Below are positions 16,522 through 24,383 of a DNA stretch of 28,742 nt, in pieces (position 1 is the stretch's first letter; each line of letters opens with the position of its first letter). The stretch covers positions 1 to 28,742 of the IMG/VR virus record IMGVR_UViG_3300021960_008854, one strand, 5' to 3'. A program made the translations under genes and the position numbers. The DNA comes from a virus. The notes under the pieces are model-generated. The model saw only the letters and a program-made list of their open reading frames with translations. It did not search any database and was not told where the DNA came from.

Positions 16522-17659
16522 TCATAACTCCTAAATCTATATGATTACCTAAAACATCAAAAAATCTATCTTGCTTCATACTTTTTGGCGCACACAATCC
16601 ACAACCGCAAGTTTGTTTTGGACATACGATTGTAGGTAAACTACCTGATTCCATTTGTTGTCTAAGTTCTTCTATAAGTTTTTTACCTTCACTAATTTTA
16701 CCTATACGTCCTCGTTTGCTATCAAAACGTGCTTGGCAAGTTTGATGGTGGTAAATGCTATCTGTTTGTTGTTCTAAATGTAGGAAGAACCAATTGACAC
16801 TACAATTCCATCCTTTGAATTCTCTAAAGTCTACAAAATTACTTTTGCGTGACTCGCTGCCATTGTGTAATAACATATCTCTGCTACCGCAACATGGACG
16901 TCCAATACTATTTCCTAATTTTTTTGCATTTTTTACAACATCTCCAGCAGCACTACTAGCATATACTGCATCATTTTTTTGTTTCCAATAGTTTTTCATC
17001 CAAGCAAGTTGTTCTTCACTGTACTTGTGTGCAAATGTGGGTTTACTATCTGGCTCTTCGCCTATGACTCTTGGTACAAAGTCTACTTCGTGTGCCTTTA
17101 AGAACTCGCATAATTCTACACATTCGTCAAAATACTCTGCATGGAACATAACATTTACACTAACTGTAAATTGATACATTGATCCTTGATATGCAAACTG
17201 TAAAATTCTGTCTTTTACTTGCTGCTTTAGTTTATCATCGCTTTCGCTGTGGTAACTTACCGTTGCGTGACCAAAATTTTCCATAACTGCTTGGCCCATT
17301 TTTTCACTCATAGCACCATTAGTGGTTAGAGCAAATCCTGCTTCCCAACGGTCGGCATATTTTTCTTCGTATTGCTGTTTTAGATATTGAGCAAACGGAA
17401 TAAAGTGTGGGTTGACTGTAGGTTCGCCACCTGTAAATCCAAAACTAGCTATTTTTGTATTGCGATACTGCATATATAAGTCAGTATATTCATACAAAAA
17501 GTCAACATTGTTTTTTAATTCTTCAAGTGTTGCGTGTTTACTGAAATTATCGTGCCTATGTGCAGGGCAGTATGTGCAATCATAGTTGCATCTACGTCCT
17601 GTATCCCAAGTAACTTGAAAAACTTTGCCTGTTAGCAGGTCAATTGTATCAAAACTCAT
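16505..17659 (-). CDS. Radical SAM enzyme with extended Cys-rich C-terminus
   Basis: A 384-aa protein. CNYDCTYC is near the N-terminus (C24, C28, C31) and GGEP at 77-80. The C-terminal half carries many cysteines: C256-C257 (RPCCGSR), C286 (WNCSVNW), C308 (QTCQARFD), and a tight group C346, C351, C353, C356 (CPKQTCGCGLC). This is enough for one or two auxiliary Fe-S clusters in a SPASM-like domain. N-terminally it resembles the proteins at 2879 and 10602 (xWxxGRxCNYxCxYC). AAAGGA lies 5 nt before the ATG. It overlaps the PP-loop gene upstream by 11 nt, so its start depends on that gene's translation. Confidence 0.93.
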   Translation of the reverse strand: MSFDTIDLLTGKVFQVTWDTGRRCNYDCTYCPAHRHDNFSKHATLEELKNNVDFLYEYTDLYMQYRNTKIASFGFTGGEPTVNPHFIPFAQYLKQQYEEKYADRWEAGFALTTNGAMSEKMGQAVMENFGHATVSYHSESDDKLKQQVKDRILQFAYQGSMYQFTVSVNVMFHAEYFDECVELCEFLKAHEVDFVPRVIGEEPDSKPTFAHKYSEEQLAWMKNYWKQKNDAVYASSAAGDVVKNAKKLGNSIGRPCCGSRDMLLHNGSESRKSNFVDFREFKGWNCSVNWFFLHLEQQTDSIYHHQTCQARFDSKRGRIGKISEGKKLIEELRQQMESGSLPTIVCPKQTCGCGLCAPKSMKQDRFFDVLGNHIDLGVMNDYNR

Positions 17660-18473
17660 TTATTTCCTTTATTACTTGTTGTACTCTATTGTTTGCCCAG
17701 GCACGTTCTTCACACCACCAACATTGATTGCATTCAGGAATGTGCATACCTGCACTATAATCTTTAAAATGTCCGCAGGCATCCTTTATTACATCGTGAT
17801 GATTGATATCGCCCTCACAACTGCGTGTTGTTTCATATAAATCCATTATGTTGTGTATGTAATACTGGGCAACAATCCAATCTTTTTTTACAAATCTAAA
17901 AGGATGCACAAATGTAGCATTTACTTTGCCGCTGTAAAACCATAAATCGGCTAGTTGTCCGTCTTCTGCATCTTTATCTCTATTGGGCATACGATCTTCA
18001 CGTAAATCGTCTGGATTTTTACTTGTAGCATTATACACAGCATCGAGTTTATATTCCCATGCAGCAAACTTGTTAAAACTTCCTACAATAATCTGATCTC
18101 CGCTGCGACCATTTATTACAGGTCCAATTACTCCGTGTTCTAATTCTGGCGGAATATATGTAGTGTATCTATTTTCGATAATATAAGGAAACAAGTCTTT
18201 TAGTTTGTTAAAAACTTGCATGGAAATATGCCCTTGCCACGGTCTTGTTTCCCAACAACGTTGATATGTAATAACATCAACCTTTGTATTTAGATTGTAA
18301 CGCTGAATTAGACTGCATAGTAAATATGTCAACAAAGCACTATCTGCTCCGCCACTGAGATTTATACCAACTCTTTGCCACTTGCTGTCAAACGGAATAG
18401 TAAGATGCGACACAGTATGTAGTAATACAGTATCAGCAATATTTTTATAAAGACTATTATTTACTTCATACAT
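17649..18473 (-). CDS. QueC-like PP-loop ATPase with zinc-type Cys cluster, paralog 1
   Basis: A 274-aa protein. The PP-loop INLSGGADSALLTYLL (37-52) binds ATP for AMP-forming activation. The C-terminal TRSCEGD (C219) with C248-x2-C251-x2-C254 and a following Arg (CNQCWWCEER) matches the zinc site of QueC (7-cyano-7-deazaguanine synthase) in order and form. The central GRSGDQIIVGSFNK region differs from typical QueC and suggests another carboxylate or amide substrate. No QueD, QueE-type or FolE gene accompanies it, so queuosine synthesis is unlikely. It is flanked by radical SAM genes, overlapping them by 8 and 11 nt. A second copy occurs 1.3 kb upstream. Confidence 0.82.
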   Translation of the reverse strand: MYEVNNSLYKNIADTVLLHTVSHLTIPFDSKWQRVGINLSGGADSALLTYLLCSLIQRYNLNTKVDVITYQRCWETRPWQGHISMQVFNKLKDLFPYIIENRYTTYIPPELEHGVIGPVINGRSGDQIIVGSFNKFAAWEYKLDAVYNATSKNPDDLREDRMPNRDKDAEDGQLADLWFYSGKVNATFVHPFRFVKKDWIVAQYYIHNIMDLYETTRSCEGDINHHDVIKDACGHFKDYSAGMHIPECNQCWWCEERAWANNRVQQVIKEINEF

Positions 18474-19794
18474 TATATACTAATTCTCCGTCTACAAACT
18501 TAAAACGTTGTATATGATCATTGAAGTTTTGATTCCATAATGCGTCTGATTTAGGAATATACTTTAACAAGGCTTGATAATCTTTATTTGTAGCTTGGTG
18601 TTTCATAACATATTCTCTTACTTGCTCAATGGCTTGTAATGCACTGGTAATATCAGTCCACCATCCGTATTTTATTTCTTCATCCCAAACATAATTATAC
18701 ATTTCTTTAGTTGTAAGAATATTCTTTCTGCGTTCCTTGTCTATTTTAATTACAGCATTCCTTGCATTTTCTATCTCATTTAGAGTAGGACCTCTAAATT
18801 TTAACATCATTACACTGGGATTTAAATAAGCAGGTGTATAAACTATACTGCAATTTATATAATCTAATTCAAGAGACAAAAATCCACGCATAACATCTTC
18901 AAATTCCATCAACTGATATACACTTGTAGTACATACCAAGTTTATATGACTGTGCTTGTTATCAACTGCTTTGAATTTTTCTATGTTTTCTTTAAGTTTA
19001 TTCCAATCGCCTTGTCTAAAGTATGGATACAAGCGAGGTCCTGCATCTACACTTATCATTATATTACAATATCCAAATTTTTTCAAGAGAAAACTTAGGG
19101 CTTTTGGATCAAAATCTGCATTAAAGTTACTATGGAATATAATTTTTATGTTTTTTGCGTTTGGATGTTCACTTAGTTTTTCAAGTGTGGGCAAAAATTG
19201 CTTCTGATATAATACTTCACCACCTGCAAAATCAATACGCTCTAGGTTTGGAAAATTTTTGTTTAAATCTTCTGCTATTTCTAATGCACGTTTGGTACTA
19301 ATTTGCATTGTAAAATCATCATCCGTAGACGACCTATGCATACGACCAGTAAGTTGATGCAGTTGATATTGATGATCTTCTTCGTCGGGTTCATAACCTT
19401 TGAGCTTTTTCATCCAACCGCTACTAAACACTTGACTACAATGTAAACATGCCATGTTACAACTGTGACTGAAACGTATTTCTACTGTTTTTAATCCTGC
19501 AAAATCTACTTCGCCTGTTTCTGTATTGTAGTATGTGAGATCTGCTTCTTGTTCTTGACGCATACTTGTGCCGCTACGGTCACGCTCTACGTGTTCGCAC
19601 ATATCACAGCCAAAACTCCACTCACCTCGCATCATTTCTAATCTATGTTTGCGGAATAATTCGTTATTGTAAAACTCGCTAGGCAGCCAAGCATCATCTA
19701 GTATTTGCATTTTTTCATGTTGCTGCGGACAACTGGTTACAAAGCCATTTTTAAAGTTCAATCCACCTATTGTGTAGTAGCAAGGTAAACTCAT
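18466..19794 (-). CDS. Radical SAM enzyme, N-terminal Cys class with GGEV motif
   Basis: A 442-aa protein. The radical SAM site is CNMACLHC (C112, C116, C119), but the SAM-contact motif reads FAGGEVLY (189-196), with Val in place of Pro. The N-terminal auxiliary block is weak: C5 (LPCYYTIG), NG at 16-17, a single C22 where relatives have CC, and CDMC at 63-66. SSGWMKKLKG after the site parallels the SSGWIKDYKK of the 466-aa protein at 20629, which also lacks the Pro, so these two are closest relatives. It lies between the two PP-loop genes, overlapping them by 8 and 4 nt. This suggests a dedicated rSAM/ATPase unit. Confidence 0.9.
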   Translation of the reverse strand: MSLPCYYTIGGLNFKNGFVTSCPQQHEKMQILDDAWLPSEFYNNELFRKHRLEMMRGEWSFGCDMCEHVERDRSGTSMRQEQEADLTYYNTETGEVDFAGLKTVEIRFSHSCNMACLHCSQVFSSGWMKKLKGYEPDEEDHQYQLHQLTGRMHRSSTDDDFTMQISTKRALEIAEDLNKNFPNLERIDFAGGEVLYQKQFLPTLEKLSEHPNAKNIKIIFHSNFNADFDPKALSFLLKKFGYCNIMISVDAGPRLYPYFRQGDWNKLKENIEKFKAVDNKHSHINLVCTTSVYQLMEFEDVMRGFLSLELDYINCSIVYTPAYLNPSVMMLKFRGPTLNEIENARNAVIKIDKERRKNILTTKEMYNYVWDEEIKYGWWTDITSALQAIEQVREYVMKHQATNKDYQALLKYIPKSDALWNQNFNDHIQRFKFVDGELVYNV

Positions 19795-20639
19795 AAGTTC
19801 TCCAATAGAAAGCCATTACAATTATCTAATCCCCACTGCTTTTCTTGGCAGAAAAAACAATGTCCGCACTCTGGAGGATATTGTCTATTGTGTCTATATT
19901 CTTCACCAAACTCTGCAACATCACCTTCGCAACTACGTGTAAGTTTTAGCAAATCCCACTGATTGTAATTATGATACTGTGCCATTGTAAAGTTTTTGCG
20001 TAATAAACCAAATGGATTGATAGCAGGACCGCTAATAGCCCAATTCCAATTGTCTTTCATATATTCTTCATTGCGGAATGTAGGTTCGTCTTCAGTAGCG
20101 AACGGAGGATTCATTGTTATACCTGTATAAATCAAATCAATCTTGTATCTGTGCATTACATATTCTTGAAAATCTAATGTACATAACACATCACAGTTTG
20201 CTTCTCTTGGTAATTTTGTAAACAAATGTTCTTTACCCAAACGTGTAAGCGGCACATCTTCAAACTCAGGAGGTAAAAATCCCCACACTTGTTCTTGTAT
20301 AATATCAGGAAAGCGTACCTTTAAATAATTATATACATCTTCTGCCATAGGCGCAAGCCAAGGTTTTTCTTTCCAAAAACGTACAAGTGTCATACAATAA
20401 ATTTTATTTTTGTAATTGTTTTTTTCAATATAGTCGCAGAGCATATATGTTAGTATACTGCTGTCTGCACCACCACTTAAACTTACTAGCAAGTTTTTTG
20501 CATTTGGATCAAAATGCACAGGCAATCCATTTATTCTATGTATCTCAGGATATGGACGAAAAAGCATTTCATAGGTTTTTACAAAATTTTCATCCTTATA
20601 TCCTGCTTCTAAATAATCGAGATAATGTTTATCGTCCAT
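19791..20639 (-). CDS. QueC-like PP-loop ATPase with zinc-type Cys cluster, paralog 2
   Basis: A 282-aa protein from the ATG at 20639; a TTG one codon upstream is not needed, and AGGA lies 8 nt before the ATG. The PP-loop LLVSLSGGADSSILTYML is at 50-67. The C-terminal zinc-type site is C237 (TRSCEGD) plus C258, C261 and C264 (ECGHCFFCQEK). It shares TRSCEGD, the CxxCxxCxE block and the KPWxxP / RPWQGH region with the 274-aa paralog, but the middle thirds differ. The two therefore probably activate different groups or form a heteromeric complex. An adenylation-dependent ligase or nitrile/amide-forming role is inferred from the family. Its start lies inside the end of the radical SAM gene upstream (11-nt overlap). 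Confidence 0.82.
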   Translation of the reverse strand: MDDKHYLDYLEAGYKDENFVKTYEMLFRPYPEIHRINGLPVHFDPNAKNLLVSLSGGADSSILTYMLCDYIEKNNYKNKIYCMTLVRFWKEKPWLAPMAEDVYNYLKVRFPDIIQEQVWGFLPPEFEDVPLTRLGKEHLFTKLPREANCDVLCTLDFQEYVMHRYKIDLIYTGITMNPPFATEDEPTFRNEEYMKDNWNWAISGPAINPFGLLRKNFTMAQYHNYNQWDLLKLTRSCEGDVAEFGEEYRHNRQYPPECGHCFFCQEKQWGLDNCNGFLLENL

Positions 20640-22029
20640 CAAATATGTCCTTCATTTCAGGAAATACTTCTGCAAAATTATTGCCACGTTGTGTATCGCA
20701 CCTGTGTAAAAATTCTTGCATTTCGGGCAAACGTCTGCTCCAGTCCTCGCTTTCCATAAACGATAACATTCCTTTTAAACGTTTAATACCATAAGGTGCA
20801 GCATCAAACATTTCTTTTGTAATTTTACCTTTGTGCCAAACAGGTACACCAAGTTCCCAGTTTTCCTCCCACCAAGGATAAAATTCTTCATACTTTTTAC
20901 GTACTTCTGCTTTGAACCAGTCTGGTAATACTTTTACATTCAAGTGTGGTGGATGATATACAAAGTGATAATTTATTCCACCTGCACCAAATGGCCACAT
21001 ATTGATTTTATTAAAGTTTTGTGTTAGTTTCCATTTGATAAAATCTGGCAAATAATAAATGTTTAATGCTTGTACAGCACAAGCAACTGTAATTTCTACA
21101 TTATTGCTGGTTTCTTTGTCTAATATATGGAAAACTTCTTCTGTACGTTTCCATTTACTAGGATAACGTATATAGTCATTCATTTCGTGTATACTGTCTA
21201 CACTATAATGGAATCTTACAAGTTTAAATTCTTTCCATAAATCAAAGAGATCTTCGCGCCACTCGACTCCATTGGAGTTATATCTAAGTTCAAGGTTTCC
21301 TGCATATCCTTGTCTAATGCATTCTTCAAGGATTTCATAATGTTCCTCGATAATAAGACTTTCGCCACCTGCAAAATAAATCTGCTGCATATTAGGAATT
21401 TGCTCATAAAATTGTTGCCAAAAGATTGGATTTTGTTTATGCCAGTTGTAACTGCTTCCATTTGTACTTCCTTTGTCTTGCCATTGCATTGTTTCTTTAA
21501 GAGACTCATTTTGAACTGCTGGAAAAATCTTTTTATAATCTTTAATCCAGCCTGAACTATCGTGTGGTGAACACATAACACACGCAAGTTGACATTTGGT
21601 ACCAAAACGTAAATCAATATATGCTAGTTGCGGAGGTACTTCGCCATCTTCTGTGGTATTAGCAATCAAGTCATCTACATTTACACGTTGACTCCAATAC
21701 GCTGTTTCCCACATACGCTTACTATTATGTCCAGCTGCTTCTTCTTTGTAACACTTTAAACAACTAGGAGGTTTTTCACCATTCATCATTTGTTTGCGAA
21801 CATTACGCATATAATGACTATTCCAAGCAGTTTGAAAATCTGTAACATTCAAGTTATTTGGTTTGCCATCATCTGTTTTAAGAATACCAACTTGTCCACC
21901 GTGTTCTTTATCGTTAGTTGGTCCAACACTACTTGCGTTGGCAGTGCAGCACACTCTCATACTGCCATCTGGTCTTGTGCTTAAATGCACCCAAGGAAGG
22001 ATGCAAAATGTATCCGATACTTTGCTCAT
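20629..22029 (-). CDS. Radical SAM enzyme, N-terminal Cys/twitch class with GGES motif
   Basis: A 466-aa protein, the longest radical SAM protein here. It has FCILPWVHLSTRPDG (8-22), C27-C28 and CLKC (90-93); then CQLACVMC (C146, C150, C153). The SAM-contact motif is FAGGESLI (219-226), with Ser in place of Pro. The C-terminal half (HPPHLNVKVLP and onward) aligns with the tandem pair at 12089/13428. Together with the protein at 18466 it is one of two that lack the Pro, and both neighbour PP-loop genes. The start follows an 11-nt gap with a weak AGGT element. The next gene, the second PP-loop ATPase, begins within its last codons. Confidence 0.92.
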   Translation of the reverse strand: MSKVSDTFCILPWVHLSTRPDGSMRVCCTANASSVGPTNDKEHGGQVGILKTDDGKPNNLNVTDFQTAWNSHYMRNVRKQMMNGEKPPSCLKCYKEEAAGHNSKRMWETAYWSQRVNVDDLIANTTEDGEVPPQLAYIDLRFGTKCQLACVMCSPHDSSGWIKDYKKIFPAVQNESLKETMQWQDKGSTNGSSYNWHKQNPIFWQQFYEQIPNMQQIYFAGGESLIIEEHYEILEECIRQGYAGNLELRYNSNGVEWREDLFDLWKEFKLVRFHYSVDSIHEMNDYIRYPSKWKRTEEVFHILDKETSNNVEITVACAVQALNIYYLPDFIKWKLTQNFNKINMWPFGAGGINYHFVYHPPHLNVKVLPDWFKAEVRKKYEEFYPWWEENWELGVPVWHKGKITKEMFDAAPYGIKRLKGMLSFMESEDWSRRLPEMQEFLHRCDTQRGNNFAEVFPEMKDIFDGR

Positions 22030-22040
22030 ACTGTACTTAC

Positions 22041-23090
22041 CTAATTATCTGCGTAGTTTATTTCGTTATGATACGCTTTGTTTTTTGCACAAGTTCTAAT
22101 ACATCTTGTGAAATGCAGTGGGTGTGTTGGTTCCCAACTTGCTGCCAATAGTTCACTGAACCATTCGTGTTTTTGTATGTCTTTGATACTATGATGTTTT
22201 AAACTATTCCAATCAGGATCAAACTGATTTAGTTTATCTATAATACCTTCTTTGTTTTTAAAAGCACTGTCCCATAAAAAACAACAAGGCCACATAGTTT
22301 GATCACTAGCAATAAAAATCTCACCTTCGTGTATATACTTGCACACCACAGTTTTTAGTATTTCATCTGTTTGTTTTTTATCTGCTTTATTTGCTTTATA
22401 TTCAGTAATAAATTTGTCAAGGTCTTTGATTACATCTTTTTTGCTGTGTTCTTTTTTACCTGTAGTAGTGATAATTTTTTCTTCTTTGTTTTTTTTCTTG
22501 CCAAGTTTTGCAATCCAGTCGTGATAACTGTTGCGCATACCTGTACGAGTAGCAAATTCAAATCCTAATACCGCAGCGTGTGCTTTGGCAGTTGGCAATT
22601 CGTTTTCATTATGATCAAACACAATGTATATCCAAGTTGCGTGTTGTTCAGGTGCAGTTTCTGCAAATGCTGCAATGTTACGTTCTATCACATTCCATTT
22701 GGTATTGACACGATATATATGATTTGTTTCTCTATGTCCATCTATGCAAAAATGTATATGCACTAAACCAGGATGTTGTGCTGCTATACTACCTAGTTCT
22801 TTCCACCAGTCTTGTGTGTTATATCCACCATTTGTACTAAACTCACAATACCCTCCACGCTGTACAAGATAACGTGTCATTTCTAAACAATCAGGATTTA
22901 CTATAGGATCTCCTAGTACACCGCAAAATTTAAATTCAACCCCACTATAATCATCTGCAGGGAAAATACGTTGCAAATCTTGCAACGTAAATGAATTTAT
23001 TTGTAAAGATTCTTTGTTCAGTGTCCTAGCACAACCCGGACAGGCTGCATTACAATCACTGGTAATTTCTAACTCTACTTTGCGTATCAC
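22041..23090 (-). CDS. Radical SAM enzyme, GDP-motif pair, member 1 (GTG start)
   Basis: A 349-aa protein. CNAACPGC (C13, C17, C20) is followed by CGVLGDPIVNP (56-66), where GDP replaces the usual GGEP. The C-terminal region has C250, C269-C270 (WPCC), and C330/C334 (TRCIRTC), a SPASM-like set. A Lys-rich stretch at 198-240 separates barrel from tail. It is paralogous to the 359-aa protein just upstream: compare CIDGHRETNHIYR (115-127) with SVDGLRDTNHLYR. The start is GTG at 23090 in a 4-nt GTGA overlap, with GGAG 10 nt before it. The function probably differs from the GGEP classes. Confidence 0.9.
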   Translation of the reverse strand: MIRKVELEITSDCNAACPGCARTLNKESLQINSFTLQDLQRIFPADDYSGVEFKFCGVLGDPIVNPDCLEMTRYLVQRGGYCEFSTNGGYNTQDWWKELGSIAAQHPGLVHIHFCIDGHRETNHIYRVNTKWNVIERNIAAFAETAPEQHATWIYIVFDHNENELPTAKAHAAVLGFEFATRTGMRNSYHDWIAKLGKKKNKEEKIITTTGKKEHSKKDVIKDLDKFITEYKANKADKKQTDEILKTVVCKYIHEGEIFIASDQTMWPCCFLWDSAFKNKEGIIDKLNQFDPDWNSLKHHSIKDIQKHEWFSELLAASWEPTHPLHFTRCIRTCAKNKAYHNEINYADN

Positions 23091-24166
23091 TTGAACTGTG
23101 CTCCAAACGGATCAAATTCTTTACCGCACTTCATACTACAGACTTTTAATTTGCCATCGGCACAACTTGACTTTTTCCAACTGTTTTCAATGTTATCAAA
23201 TATACCAGTTTCAAACACTGCACGTAAACCGTGTGTTTTAGCACTGATTGCATCTTTACCGCCAACAGCATCAATAAAGTCCCACACTTGTTCCACCTTT
23301 GGATCTTTGTGCCACCATTTGTACATACGTCCAGCAGTCCAGCAACAAGGCATTGCAAGTCCTTCTGCTGTGATAAACAAGTTGCCTTCGTCTTTTACCT
23401 TGCAATGTATTTCAGCACGATCATAATATGCATCCATACTACCGTGTTTGTCTTTTACTTTGTCATACTGTTTAATTGCATCATTTTGAAACTCTGCTTT
23501 TGGTTTTGCTAACTTTTGTGTTTCTTTGCCTTTGCGATTTACTGCTTGATGCGATTCTTTCTTTTCACTACTAGCAGTCACAAATCTTCCTGTTTTCTTT
23601 TTTATAAACCTTTCACATCCCCATTCATTTGCAAGTGCTTCTGCTTTCTCTACTTGATGTTGATTATGTTCAAAAATTAAAAAGTCCCAACGTGCTCTAC
23701 CACCGGCATCTATAAATGCTCGCATATTGCGTTCTACATTGTCCCAGACAACACCTTGCCTGTATAAATGATTAGTGTCCCTAAGACCGTCAACGCTGAA
23801 AATAACAGCACCCATCCTGCCAAAGACTTTGGCCAGTTCGCTCCACCACGTTTCATCTCTTGCTCCTGCGTTTGTGTTCATAGAAAGCCACATGTGTTCA
23901 TTGTGCTCTCTAAAGTATTCGAATATTTCTAGTGTATCACGTGCAACAATAGGATCGCCCAAGTTACCACACATATACATTGTTTTTAGTTGTGCAATAA
24001 ATTCTGGTTCAAATATTATTTTACAATCATCAAGTGTTAGTTCACTTAAATCAATGTGTGGATTTAATGCACCGCCATTTTGATTGCGATCACACATAGG
24101 ACAACTGGCTTGACAGTTTTGTGTATTTTCTAAGTGTATAGTTTTTATGTCTTCATACCTGTACAT
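23087..24166 (-). CDS. Radical SAM enzyme, GDP-motif pair, member 2
   Basis: A 359-aa protein. CQASCPMC (C18, C22, C25) is followed by CGNLGDPIVA (66-75), again GDP in place of GGEP, with a Cys four residues before it (C66) as in its paralog. The barrel strand FSVDGLRDTNHLYRQG (123-138) is conserved between the two. The tail holds C255, C274-C275 (MPCC), C335, C343 and C347 (CSMKC), consistent with an auxiliary cluster domain. A Lys/Glu-rich linker covers 188-225. The gene begins inside the end of the small ORF upstream (14-nt overlap), without a clear ribosome-binding site, so coupling is likely. Substrate unknown. Confidence 0.9.
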   Translation of the reverse strand: MYRYEDIKTIHLENTQNCQASCPMCDRNQNGGALNPHIDLSELTLDDCKIIFEPEFIAQLKTMYMCGNLGDPIVARDTLEIFEYFREHNEHMWLSMNTNAGARDETWWSELAKVFGRMGAVIFSVDGLRDTNHLYRQGVVWDNVERNMRAFIDAGGRARWDFLIFEHNQHQVEKAEALANEWGCERFIKKKTGRFVTASSEKKESHQAVNRKGKETQKLAKPKAEFQNDAIKQYDKVKDKHGSMDAYYDRAEIHCKVKDEGNLFITAEGLAMPCCWTAGRMYKWWHKDPKVEQVWDFIDAVGGKDAISAKTHGLRAVFETGIFDNIENSWKKSSCADGKLKVCSMKCGKEFDPFGAQFK

Positions 24167-24383
24167 CGAGCACCAACTTTACATCTTTACCAGGACCAGT
24201 TTTACTAGGCAAATCTCCGTATTGTTCTACATACCATTCGATAACAGCACGGTACCAATTTTGACTATTGTGATGTGCTTTTTTATTAAACTGCCAAATA
24301 TTGTTGTTTGTTGCTTGCATAGTGCTTAGAGCTCTTGCACTTTCTGTTTGAAGTTCACGTAATGTTAAATCATTTATATCCAA
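24153..24383 (-). CDS. Small uncharacterised protein (TTG start)
   Basis: A 76-aa protein with no recognised family. It fits tightly between two genes, overlapping each by 14 nt. AAGG lies about 10 nt before a TTG start at 24383, so it is probably real. The N-terminal half (LTLRELQTESARALSTMQ) looks helical; the middle is rich in Asn, Trp and His (NNNIWQFNKKAHHNSQNWYR); the end is charged and Gly/Pro containing. There is no leader-peptide Gly-Gly site and no Cys. It is the only member of the minus-strand block without an enzyme signature, so it could be a carrier, chaperone or peptide substrate, but nothing proves this. Confidence 0.6.
   Translation of the reverse strand: MDINDLTLRELQTESARALSTMQATNNNIWQFNKKAHHNSQNWYRAVIEWYVEQYGDLPSKTGPGKDVKLVLDVQV

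Noticed and set aside
17649-20639. Queuosine or deazaguanine pathway
   Set aside because: Only QueC-like proteins are present; no QueD, FolE or recognisable QueE-size radical SAM protein is seen, and the PP-loop proteins differ from QueC in the middle.
20387-20794. 135-aa plus-strand open frame
   Set aside because: Antisense to a PP-loop gene and the end of a radical SAM gene; no promoter or ribosome-binding site.
21216-21617. 133-aa minus-strand open frame in another phase
   Set aside because: Shadow of the 466-aa radical SAM gene, which has continuous motifs over the same stretch.
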